From: Deinococcus radiopugnans ATCC 19172 | GTDB taxonomy: Bacteria > Deinococcota > Deinococci > Deinococcales > Deinococcaceae | Length of the DNA: 64,000 nucleotides | Assembly (NCBI RefSeq): GCF_006335125.1 | Contig: NZ_VDMO01000006.1 | Coordinates: forward strand, 62,001-126,000 | Reading direction: 5' to 3' | In this document: one piece after another, positions 53,099 to 64,000 of the stretch | Numbering within the stretch: the stretch's first letter is position 1 | Layout of the letters: each line of letters starts with the position of its first letter | Notes under the pieces: model-generated | Told to the model about the DNA's origin: nothing | Database searches by the model: none | What the model saw: only the letters and a program-made list of their open reading frames with translations | Made by a program: the position numbers and the translations under genes

Positions 53099-53299
53099 GG
53101 CGGTGCTCCTTGGGGACAAGAGGGCGGGACGGGACAGCGCGCCGGGGCGTGTCCTGAGCGGATGGAGCGCGGGAGGGATGGTGGAAGCCTTCGGTCTCTC
53201 GGAACTCATCCGGGTATATGCGGCGCCCTCCCAAGTGGATCAGGGGAGGGCCAAACATGAACGCCGCATGAAGGCCTGCCACCTCGCTAGAGTGGGCGC

Positions 53300-53637
<338 letters not shown>

Positions 53638-53638
<1 letters not shown>

Positions 53639-54342
53639 TGTCCGGTTCTCCCTTTGAGGCCATCCTCTTCGATCTGGACGGCGTGCTGGTGGACAGCGAG
53701 TTGCAGGCGAACACCGTCTGGGTGGGGTTGCTGGCCGAGCATGGGCTGGACATCGACCTGCCCACCTTCATGGCGAACGCGGTGGGCGGCACGCACGCGG
53801 TGCTGTTCGAGTGGCTGCGGCGCGAGTACGGTTGGACGCGCCCCGACACCTTCATTCCCGAGATGGACGCCCGCCTTTACGAGGCCTTCGGCAGCACGCA
53901 GGCCATCGAGGGTGCGGCCCGCACGCTGGACCTGCTGTGGGCGGCGGGCCTGCCCTTCGCCGTCGCCAGCAACAGCCAGCGCGGCCGCCTGAAGCGCAAG
54001 CTGGAGGCGTCGGGGCTGGCCCCGCTGGTGGGAGAACACGCCTACGATCCGGCGCATGTGGGCGGACGCGGCAAGCCTGCCCCGGATCTGTACGCCCACG
54101 CCGCCGCACAGCTGGGCGCGGACATCGCCCGCTGCCTGGTGATCGAGGACAGCGTGACCGGCCTGAGCGCGGGCGTCGCTGCCGGGGCCACCGCCTGGGG
54201 CCTGCTGGCCGGGGGCCACGTTCACCCCGACAACGCCGCCCAGCTGACCAGGGCCGGGGCCGGACGCATTCTGCGGACGCATGAGGAATTGCAGGGGGCG
54301 CTGGAGCTGGACCGGCGCCTCCTGCGTCAGCCTCACTCATAG
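53638..54342 (+). CDS. HAD-superfamily hydrolase (beta-phosphoglucomutase-like)
   Basis: A 234-residue HAD enzyme. Motif I is [13 protein letters not shown], motif II is [15 protein letters not shown], motif III the Lys in [10 protein letters not shown], and motif IV is [14 protein letters not shown]. The helical cap (about residues 20-85) is that of subfamily IA/phosphoglycolate- or beta-PGM-like phosphatases. It is co-translated with the HIT gene (TGATG overlap). The substrate is unknown. Confidence 0.88.
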
Positions 54343-54443
54343 CTCCCGTCCAGGGACCGGGGAAAGTTGTGCTGTTCCGTGCATCCTGAAGCAAATCTCA
54401 ATTTTTCGCTGCTGCCCCGGCACACGCGCCTACACTGCGCCCC

Positions 54444-55631
<1,188 letters not shown>

Positions 55632-55641
55632 ACTCGCGCCC

Positions 55642-57003
<1,362 letters not shown>

Positions 57004-57062
57004 ACCTTCAGCGATAGCGGCGGGCGGGCATTCGTCTCCGCCCGCTTTGCCATACTTTGCCG

Positions 57063-58031
57063 GTGAACGTGCACCCCTCCGACCTGCTGGTGATCGGCGC
57101 CGGCCCCGCCGGACTGCACGCGGCCTTCTACGCGGCGTGGCGCGGCCTGCGGGTGCGGGTACTGGAGGCGCGGGGCGAGGCAGGCGGCCAGCTGAGCGCC
57201 CTGTATCCCGACAAACGCGTGTACGACGTACCGGGGTTGCCGGGAGCGCGGGCGGCCCAGGTGATTGAGGGTTTGAGGAGGCAACTGGACAGGCTGGACG
57301 TGGATGTGCGCCTGAACACGGTGGCCCGCACGCTGGAACGGGCAGGTGACAGCTGGAGCGTCGGCACCGACCGGGACACGTTCACGGCAGGTGCGGTGAT
57401 TCTGGCGGCGGGCCTGGGTGCGCTGTTGCCCCGCGCGGCCCGTGTTCCCGGCGTGGAGGCGCACCCCGACGTGCGAACAGACCTCCCCGATCCCGCCGAG
57501 ATGGCCGGACGTCGCGTGCTGATCGTGGGTGGCGTGCCGCAGGCGGCGAGGGCGGCCCTGGAACTTGCAGCGGCTGGCGCAACGGTCACCCTGACCCACA
57601 GCCGGGCGTTGTTCCGGGGCGATCCGACCACGCTGGGTGGGCTGGAAACTGCGCGGGTACATGGACAGCTCGAAGTGCTGGCCCCCGCTCAACTCCTCAC
57701 GCTCACGCCGGATGGAGCCGATCTGGAGGCAGGCGGGAGTCTGCGGGGAGTTCAGGCCGACACCGTGCTGATCCTGGGCGGCTACCTGCCCGATCTGTCC
57801 CCCGTCCAATCCTGGCCGCTGGACTGGCGCGGCGAGTACGTCCCGGACGGTCCCGGCGGCCGCACCGCGCTGGACGGCGTGTACGTGGTGGGCGATCTGG
57901 CAGCGTCGGGGGGCGATTTCAAGCTGATCTCGGTGGGACTGGCCCAGGCGGCCATTGCGGCCAACCACGCCGCGCACCACGTCCGCCCCGAGCTGCGCGT
58001 CAGACCGGGCCACAGCAGCGAGAAGCGCTGA
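57063..58031 (+). CDS. Thioredoxin-reductase-like ferredoxin-NADP reductase
   Basis: A 322-residue flavoprotein. It has LVIGAGPAGLHAAFYAAWRG (FAD), GQLSALYPDKRVYDVPG (typical of YumC-type ferredoxin reductases), VLIVGGVPQAARAALELA (NAD(P)) and GVYVVGDLAASGGDFKLISVG. It has no CxxC redox centre, unlike thioredoxin reductase. The CATACT box 6 bases before GTG 57063 supports that start over the TTG at 57057 and implies a leaderless mRNA. It lies directly after the FprA-type enzyme, separated by an 8-bp GC hairpin. Confidence 0.9.
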   Translation: MNVHPSDLLVIGAGPAGLHAAFYAAWRGLRVRVLEARGEAGGQLSALYPDKRVYDVPGLPGARAAQVIEGLRRQLDRLDVDVRLNTVARTLERAGDSWSVGTDRDTFTAGAVILAAGLGALLPRAARVPGVEAHPDVRTDLPDPAEMAGRRVLIVGGVPQAARAALELAAAGATVTLTHSRALFRGDPTTLGGLETARVHGQLEVLAPAQLLTLTPDGADLEAGGSLRGVQADTVLILGGYLPDLSPVQSWPLDWRGEYVPDGPGGRTALDGVYVVGDLAASGGDFKLISVGLAQAAIAANHAAHHVRPELRVRPGHSSEKR

Positions 58032-58057
58032 CAGGCCGGGGATGCAGACCCGCTGCG

Positions 58058-58756
58058 CTAACCCCTCCCCGCACCCTGCACGCCCGCCGCCTCCAGCAGG
58101 CCCACCAGTCCAAGCGCGAAGCCGTCGTTCAGTCTGGCCCACTCGGGGGGAAAGGGTTGGGTCCGGGTCACGTCGTTGGGCACGACCACCAGCCGCATTC
58201 CAGCGGCCACAGCGGCCAGTCCCCCGTTCAGGCTGTCCTCCACCGCCAGACAGTCCCCGGCGCGCAGACCCAGTCGCTGGGCGGCCAGCACGTACAGTTC
58301 CGGGTCCGGCTTGACGCGCCGCACGTCGTCGCGGGTACACAGCACCATGAACAGGTTCAGCAACCCGTGCTGCTCCAGCCAGCGCGTCACCCAGCGGCGG
58401 TCACTGCTGGTCGCCAGCGCCAGCGGCCACCCGGCGGCGTGCAGCCCCTCCAGCACCCCCCGCACGCCGGGCCGCAGGTCCTGCTCGCCGATGTCGGCCA
58501 CAATCCGGTCGTGCAATTCAGCGTGGACACTCTCGCGGTCGGCCTGAACCTCTTCCGGCAACCCGGCCCACGGATCGAATGCCCCCCAGGTGCCGATGCC
58601 GCGCTGCCAGTCGGTCAGCGCCAGTTCGCGTCCGTGCTGGCGGTACAGCTGCTGCCATTGCAGGAACTCGCGGGTCTCGGTGTCCAGAATCGTGCCGTCG
58701 AAATCGAAGACGACGGCACGCAGCTCACCGGCAGAGGAACCAGAGGAAGGACACAT
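58058..58756 (-). CDS. HAD-superfamily hydrolase
   Basis: A 232-residue HAD enzyme of the phosphoglycolate/beta-PGM-like group. VVFDFDGTILDTETREF is motif I, LALATSSDRRWVTRWL motif II, KPDPELY motif III and CLAVEDSLNGGLAAV motif IV. TAGACT is 7 bases before ATG 58756. It converges with the flavoprotein gene and is divergent from a Ser/Thr kinase gene. The substrate is unknown. Confidence 0.88.
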   Translation of the reverse strand: MCPSSGSSAGELRAVVFDFDGTILDTETREFLQWQQLYRQHGRELALTDWQRGIGTWGAFDPWAGLPEEVQADRESVHAELHDRIVADIGEQDLRPGVRGVLEGLHAAGWPLALATSSDRRWVTRWLEQHGLLNLFMVLCTRDDVRRVKPDPELYVLAAQRLGLRAGDCLAVEDSLNGGLAAVAAGMRLVVVPNDVTRTQPFPPEWARLNDGFALGLVGLLEAAGVQGAGRG

Positions 58757-58864
58757 GTACAGCAGTCTACTGGGGAAGCGCCTGGCGCGGCTTAAGCGGC
58801 ACTTCAGACGGCTCTGTGCTTAGCCGGCGGCCGGTGTTCAGGGCCGGCACCCCGGCCCATCTTA

Positions 58865-58893
58865 CTGACATTGTGAAGCATTTAACCTACAGT
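58865..58893 (+). promoter_or_regulatory. Promoter of the Ser/Thr kinase-holA operon
   Basis: CTGACA (58865-58870), a 17-base spacer and TACAGT (58888-58893) place the transcription start at about 58900, exactly on the GTG start codon, so the mRNA would have no leader. Confidence 0.7.
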
Positions 58894-58899
58894 GGAGCG

Positions 58900-59768
58900 G
58901 TGCAGGAACTGTCCACCCCTCAGCTGCTGGAATCGCGCACGCCGCTGGCCGAACGGGGCGGCGTCGTGAGCGAGTCGGCGCGGTGGAACGGCCGGTCGGT
59001 GTTCGTGAAAACCCTGGTGGTGGACGATCCCGACGCACACGCCCGCTTTCACCATGAGGGCCGGGTGGCCGCCTCCCTGAACCATCCGGGGATCGTGCCG
59101 CTGCTGGCGACCACGCCCACCCAGCTGATCTTTCCCTTCGTGGAGGGCGGCACCCTGCGCGAGCGGCTGGAGCGCGGGGTTCTGGACGTGCCGCAGGCCA
59201 CCGAGGTCGTGACGGGCCTGCTGTGCGCCGTGTTGTACCTGCACAGTCAGGGCGTGACCCACCAGGACCTGAAGCCCGAGAATGTCCTGCTGCAGGACGG
59301 GCAGGCCTCCTGGAACGCGGTGAGAATCATCGACTTCGGCATGAGCCATGCCCGGCATGTGCCGCTGGACATCCACAGCGGCACCCGCATGGGCACGCCG
59401 CATTTCATGGCCCCGGAGCAGTTCTACGGCATGCGCGGCGACGTCCGCAGCGACCTGTACTCGGTGGGCGTGCTGCTGTTCGACTGCCTCGCGGGCACCC
59501 CGCCCTACGCGGACGCCCTGGGCTGGCTGGCGGGCCTCCACACCAACCGCGCCGAATTGCCCGGCCCGGAGGCGCTGCACCCGCTGCTGCGCTGCGCGCT
59601 GTCCCGTGACCCGGCGCAGCGGCCCCACAGCGCCGCGGCCATGTTGCACCACCTGTGTCTGGCCCGGCAGACGCTGGGCCTGCCGCCCCTGCGCGGACTG
59701 CCACTGGCAGAGCACGGGACACCGGCCCAGGGTCCGGGTTCCGGCACGGCCGGGGACGGCTGCGGCCC

Positions 59769-59772
<4 letters not shown>
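58900..59772 (+). CDS. Ser/Thr protein kinase (Hanks type), cytosolic
   Basis: A 290-residue kinase with no membrane helix. Catalytic elements: lysine in SVFVKTLVVDD, HQDLKPENVLL (His-Gln-Asp in place of the usual His-Arg-Asp), IDFGMSHARH and GTPHFMAPEQFYG, then SDLYSVGVLLFDCLAGTPPY. The start of the N-lobe lacks a complete glycine-rich loop, which may affect nucleotide binding. The C-terminus is short and Gly-rich. The last four bases overlap the holA ATG (ATGA), so the kinase is made together with a replication protein. Confidence 0.9.
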
Positions 59773-60671
<899 letters not shown>

Positions 60672-60827
60672 CGTGCCGGGACAACCTGCATCCGGGCGAA
60701 GCATGATCGGCATAGGCAGACGTGGCGACGGCGTGGGGACACGTCAGCCGCAGCGAACTGGTAGAATTGAACCGAGTCTAATTTGCCCCACCCCTCACCC
60801 AGCCTCTTGCCCCAAGGAGTGTCCCGC

Positions 60828-61964
60828 ATGGATTTCACCCTGAACGACGAACAGCGCCAGCTGCAGCAACTTGCCCGCGACTTTGCCCGCAAGGAGATCA
60901 TCCCGATTGCCGCCGAGTACGACCGCCGTGAGGAGCTGCCGTGGCAGGTGGTCGAGAAAGCCTTCGAAGTGGGACTGCTGAACCCCACCATCCCTGAACA
61001 CGCGGGCGGCCTGGGCCTGGGCATGTTCGACGAATGTCTGATCGGCGAGGAACTGGCCTACGGCTGCATGGGCATCTACACCGTGCTGATGGCCTCCGAG
61101 TTGGGCATCGCCCCGATCCTGATCGGCGGCACCGAGGAGCAGCAGGCCCGCTTCCTGGGGCCGCTGACCGAGAAGGCCGGGCTGGCGGCGTTTGCCCTGT
61201 CCGAACCCGGCAACGGCTCGGACGCGGCGGGCATGGCGACGACTGTACGCGACGACGGCGACGCCTGGATTCTGAACGGCACCAAGATGTGGATCAGCAA
61301 CGGCGGCGTGGCCGAGTTCAACGTGGTGTTCGCCACCACCGACAAGCAGGGCGGCCACCGCGCCACCGTGGCCCTGGTGGTGCCCAAAGACGCCCCCGGC
61401 TTCAGCCACCACAAGATCGGGCACAAGATGGGCCAGCGCGCGAGCCTGACCAGCGAACTGGTGTTCGAGGACGTGCGCGTGCCCAAGGAAAACCAGCTGG
61501 GCGGCCTGGGCGACGGCTTCAAGATCGCCATGAAGACGCTGGACAAGACCCGCATTCCGGTGGCCGCCGGCTCGGTGGGCATTGCCCGCCGCGCGATGGA
61601 AGAGAGCCTCAAGTACGCCAAGGAGCGCGAGGCCTTCGGCAAGCCGATCACCGAATTCCAGGCCATCCAGTTCAAGCTGGCCGAGATGGCGATGGGCATC
61701 GAAACGGGCCGCCTGATGTACCAGAAGGCCGCGTGGCTGGTGGATCAGGGCCAACCGCACGGCTTCGAGAGCGCGATTGCCAAGGCGTACTGCTCGGAAA
61801 TGGCCTTCAGCGCCGCCAACGAGGGCATCCAGATTCACGGCGGCTACGGCTACGTCGGCGAGTACCCGGTAGAGAAGCTGCTGCGCGACGTCAAGCTGAA
61901 CATGATCTACGAGGGCACCAACGAGATCCAGCGCGTGGTCATCGCGCGAAACCTGCTGAAGTAG
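60828..61964 (+). CDS. Acyl-CoA dehydrogenase
   Basis: A 378-residue FAD enzyme of fatty-acid beta-oxidation. It has FALSEPGNGSDAAG and KMWISNGGVAEFNVV (FAD and substrate), GDGFKIAMKTLDKTRIPVAA, the flavin segment EREAFGKPITEFQAIQFKLA, IHGGYGYVGEYPVEKLLRD and the catalytic Glu in MIYEGTNEIQR. It is a short/medium-chain type by similarity. ATG 60828 has an AAGGAG site. A strong terminator follows. Confidence 0.94.
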   Translation: MDFTLNDEQRQLQQLARDFARKEIIPIAAEYDRREELPWQVVEKAFEVGLLNPTIPEHAGGLGLGMFDECLIGEELAYGCMGIYTVLMASELGIAPILIGGTEEQQARFLGPLTEKAGLAAFALSEPGNGSDAAGMATTVRDDGDAWILNGTKMWISNGGVAEFNVVFATTDKQGGHRATVALVVPKDAPGFSHHKIGHKMGQRASLTSELVFEDVRVPKENQLGGLGDGFKIAMKTLDKTRIPVAAGSVGIARRAMEESLKYAKEREAFGKPITEFQAIQFKLAEMAMGIETGRLMYQKAAWLVDQGQPHGFESAIAKAYCSEMAFSAANEGIQIHGGYGYVGEYPVEKLLRDVKLNMIYEGTNEIQRVVIARNLLK

Positions 61965-61978
61965 CGCCGCCCCCGCCG

Positions 61979-62006
61979 GCCCCCTCCCCTGTCCGGCGGA
62001 GGGGGC
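61979..62006 (+). terminator. Terminator of the acyl-CoA dehydrogenase gene
   Basis: GCCCCCTCC (61979-61987) pairs with GGAGGGGGC (61998-62006) and is followed by TGTTTT. It may also serve the convergent gene that ends at 62011. Confidence 0.8.
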
Positions 62007-62010
62007 TGTT

Positions 62011-62460
62011 TTATCGCCGGTCCGCCTCCGGCTCCCGCTCACGCTGATCTTCCCCATTGGTCTGCGGATACAGCCAGCGCAGGAAGACCAGGAACAGCCC
62101 GATCACCGTCGCCGTGCTGGTGGTCAGGAAAGCCACCAGCACGCTGCTGTCCAGCCGGAAGGGCCGCCCGCCCAGCTCACCCCAGCCGGCCGCCAGGGTC
62201 AGGGTCACGTCGGCGATCAGCCAGCCCGCAGACAGGATAAACACGATGGCCCCCACACCCAGCCGCAGCAGCCGCTGGTCCACCGCCTCGCGGTAGCGCA
62301 ATTGGCGGGTCATCCTCTCCAGATCGGTGTTGGAGATGGGGGCGCGGCGTTCGCTTTCCAGACCCTGCTGCACGGCCCGCTCGATGGCCGACTGAACGGG
62401 TATGGGCGGGGCGGGTGAGGCTGCTGGCGCGTCGCCGAGCCGTCCCTGTGGTTCAGGCAC
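62011..62460 (-). CDS. Two-helix membrane protein, candidate toxin paired with PanA
   Basis: A 149-residue protein with a disordered Pro/Ala-rich N-terminus, an amphipathic charged segment (about residues 24-65, with SAIERAVQQGLESERR), and two membrane helices (about 66-92 and 103-130), ending in a charged tail. No family is recognised. The GTG start at 62460 overlaps the stop of the Panacea-domain gene by 8 bases. Toxins paired with PanA antitoxins are very diverse and include membrane-active proteins, so a toxin role is plausible but inferred only from context; it might equally be a benign membrane protein. Confidence 0.6.
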   Translation of the reverse strand: MPEPQGRLGDAPAASPAPPIPVQSAIERAVQQGLESERRAPISNTDLERMTRQLRYREAVDQRLLRLGVGAIVFILSAGWLIADVTLTLAAGWGELGGRPFRLDSSVLVAFLTTSTATVIGLFLVFLRWLYPQTNGEDQREREPEADRR

Positions 62461-62941
62461 TGCGCGCCAGACTGGTGTAATACTCGCGGGTGATCTCGTC
62501 GGGAATCAGGTTGTCCTGCAGGCCGTAGGTCTGGGACCACGGGCTGCCCGCGCGGTGCGTCAGGCGCGAGAGTTCACCGCCCTCCATGCCGCCGTACCCA
62601 CTCCAGACGCTGCGGATCACTTCCAGCGCCTCGGGGTCGTTGGCCAGCTCAGGTTCGCCGGGCGCGACGGGCAGAGGCTCGGAAATCGGCACCCGGCCGC
62701 GTTCGCCCCAGTGCTGCCACAGCCGCCGCACCACCGGCCCACGTTGCCAGGCATGCACCGTGTTGTACATCAGTGGCCGGCCCAGCAGCGCCAGCGTGTA
62801 GCCGTGCGCGATGTACACCAGCTTGTGCACCTGCATCTGCGTGAGCGCGCGGCCCTCGGCGCGGGCCAGGTCCAGAAAGGCGTTCGCCACCACCTCGGCG
62901 GCGTACCCGGTGCGTTTGGGATCGTCGATGGCGATGGTCAT
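62453..62941 (-). CDS. Panacea-domain (DUF4065, PanA/SocA-like) protein
   Basis: A 162-residue protein matching the Panacea fold: VANAFLDLARAEGRALTQMQ, then VHKLVYIAHGYTLALLGRPL, the variable pocket NTVHAWQRGPVVRRLWQHW, ELSRLTHRAGSPWSQTY, and IPDEITREYYTSL. PanA proteins are antitoxins that neutralise unrelated toxins encoded next to them. ATG 62941 has an AAAGGAGG site. The adjacent coupled gene encodes a two-helix membrane protein. The order antitoxin-toxin and the overlap are typical of TA operons. Confidence 0.82.
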   Translation of the reverse strand: MTIAIDDPKRTGYAAEVVANAFLDLARAEGRALTQMQVHKLVYIAHGYTLALLGRPLMYNTVHAWQRGPVVRRLWQHWGERGRVPISEPLPVAPGEPELANDPEALEVIRSVWSGYGGMEGGELSRLTHRAGSPWSQTYGLQDNLIPDEITREYYTSLARSA

Positions 62942-63007
62942 GGCGTCTGCCCTCCTTTACGGCTCCAGCGTAACACTGCCAGCGTCGGGAGGCCAGCGTC
63001 TTGGCCG

Positions 63008-63787
63008 CTACAGTCGGCCCAGGTAGGCGTGCGTGCGGTAGGTCAGCGTGACGTGACCGTCCGAAGCGTGGGCGTCAAACGCCGCGTCCAACTGCCGTCC
63101 CACCGCCGCAAAGCCAGAATCGTCCGGTGACGGCAGGTAACTGACGCTGCCGGCCAGGGCACGCAGGCGCTCGCGACTCAGTGAAACGGGATTGTCGAAG
63201 GTCTGGACCTCGAAACCGCCCGGCATCAATCGGGGCAGCTCCCGCTCCGGCACCCGCGAGATCAGCTCGCCGTCCTCGCGGCTGAAGGCAGTCACGACTT
63301 CGCGGTAGGCGGCGTTGAAGCCTGCACCGTCCAACCCTGGGTCCACCCCGCGCCAGTCGTTCCAGACCAGCAGGACCTGCCCGTCTGGCCTCAGCACGCG
63401 CCGGAATTCCCGGACGGTGGGCGGCGGATCGAACCAGTGCGCGGCCTGCGCGGCCGTGATCAGCGACACCGAGGCGGAGGCCAGCGACGTGGCCTCGGAG
63501 GTGCCGGCATGGACGCGCAGACGGCCGCCCGCCACCTCTGCCTCCAGCGCCGTTTCGAGTTGGGCGCGCATCTCCGGGTTGGGTTCCACAGCGTCCACGG
63601 CGAAGGCTGACCCGCTGCCCTGCGCCAGCAGCAGCCGTGTGAACAGGCCCGTTCCCGCCCCGACGTCCGCCACGCGGCCAGAGAGCAGGCCCTGACCTGC
63701 CAGCCACTGACCCAGCGCGGCCGGATACGTCGGGCGGGCCGAGGCGTATACGCCCGCGCGGCCCAGAAAGCGGTCGGCATGGGTCAC
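63008..63787 (-). CDS. Class I SAM-dependent methyltransferase
   Basis: A 259-residue cytosolic enzyme. SAM binding is in VADVGAGTGLFTRLLL, with acidic residue in AVEPNPEMR and the ITAAQAAHWFDPPPTVREF segment of the UbiE/COQ5 and Mtase_11 group. VLRPDGQVLLVWNDWRG follows. The start GTG 63787 overlaps the stop of the next upstream gene (GTGA), so the two are co-translated. The substrate is unknown. Confidence 0.88.
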   Translation of the reverse strand: MTHADRFLGRAGVYASARPTYPAALGQWLAGQGLLSGRVADVGAGTGLFTRLLLAQGSGSAFAVDAVEPNPEMRAQLETALEAEVAGGRLRVHAGTSEATSLASASVSLITAAQAAHWFDPPPTVREFRRVLRPDGQVLLVWNDWRGVDPGLDGAGFNAAYREVVTAFSREDGELISRVPERELPRLMPGGFEVQTFDNPVSLSRERLRALAGSVSYLPSPDDSGFAAVGRQLDAAFDAHASDGHVTLTYRTHAYLGRL

Positions 63788-64000
63788 GCCTTGACCTTCG
63801 CCTTCTTCACGCGCAGGGGTTCGGGCGCGGCCGCCACGCGCGACGAGGGCCGCCACGCACTCGCCAGAAAGTACGCCAGCCCGCCCAGCGCCCCCACCAC
63901 GATCAGGAAGCCCAGCAGACGCCACAGCACCGCCGCCGTGCCCACCACGAACGCGCCCAGCCCCACCAGCAGTTGCCCCAGCAACCACACCAGCGAGAGC
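63784..64000 (-). CDS. Small membrane protein (may be cut by the window edge)
   Basis: From GTG 63990 it would have 68 residues: two closely spaced hydrophobic stretches (about 2-44, with LLVGLGAFVVGTAAVLW and LLGFLIVVGALGGLAYFLA) and a basic C-terminus (VKKAKVKA). The frame remains open to the end of the window, so the true start may lie outside. It is coupled to the methyltransferase gene. Function unknown. Confidence 0.55.
   Translation of the reverse strand, partial: LSLVWLLGQLLVGLGAFVVGTAAVLWRLLGFLIVVGALGGLAYFLASAWRPSSRVAAAPEPLRVKKAKVKA

Overview
The window is GC-rich chromosomal DNA that most likely comes from a Deinococcus species. The evidence is the many -10 boxes (TANNNT) placed about 6-8 bases before start codons (leaderless transcription), a bacillithiol deacetylase, an N-acylamino-acid racemase of the type known from D. 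radiodurans, a Tat-exported desiccation-type ferritin-like protein, and a strong Deinococcus flavour to the housekeeping genes. There is no rRNA, CRISPR array or prophage. One complete tRNA gene (Thr, anticodon CGT) and one decayed tRNA 3' half are present.

Layout. 0-14 kb is mostly core: nitroreductase (cut by the left edge), tagO-type lipid-linked sugar phosphotransferase, upp, leuB-leuD, an SLC13/TrkA-C transporter, a short MITE whose inverted end supplies the stop codon of a small membrane protein, an MFS exporter, a LysM-NlpC/P60 hydrolase, aguB, a DUF4388 protein, scpB, tsaC/sua5 and pilC. At 14,034-15,004 a 971-bp non-autonomous transposon sits directly behind the pilC stop codon. It has a perfect 5-bp target duplication, IS21/Tn7-type repeated TGTCA ends, and one cargo gene, a SUKH (SMI1/KNR4) protein. 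From 15 to 23.6 kb follow an M42 peptidase, apaG, queA, a NYN-domain protein, a glycosyltransferase, a Wzx-type flippase, an aspartate-type aminotransferase and a MarR regulator.

23.8-42.9 kb looks like an old genomic island. Its right boundary is an intact tRNA-Thr(CGT). Its left boundary is a directly repeated, 80% identical copy of that tRNA's 3' half. Inside are gene-poor decayed stretches, a ScyD/ScyE-like lipoprotein, a RidA/threonine-dehydratase pair, a molybdopterin oxidoreductase and a compact 9.8-kb eight-gene operon. That operon encodes an N-acylamino-acid racemase, a GNAT acyltransferase, a peptide ABC transporter, a serine hydrolase, a D-aminoacylase and a MurR/RpiR regulator. 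Together these suggest uptake and conversion of D-amino-acid-containing (cell-wall-derived) peptides. A palindromic AT-rich operator lies upstream of the operon.

43-64 kb returns to mostly core functions: bshB1, an asparagine-synthetase-like protein lacking the glutaminase cysteine, a peroxiredoxin, an acyl-ACP desaturase, a YkgJ cysteine-cluster protein, hisC, a TetR regulator, uppP, an APH(6)-like kinase, the ferritin-like protein, HIT and HAD hydrolases, a Ca2+/H+ exchanger, two ferredoxin-NADP reductase-like flavoproteins, a leaderless Ser/Thr kinase overlapping holA, and an acyl-CoA dehydrogenase. Near the right edge a Panacea-domain (PanA-type) antitoxin gene overlaps a two-helix membrane-protein gene, a candidate toxin-antitoxin pair. 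A SAM methyltransferase and a small membrane protein cut by the edge complete the window.
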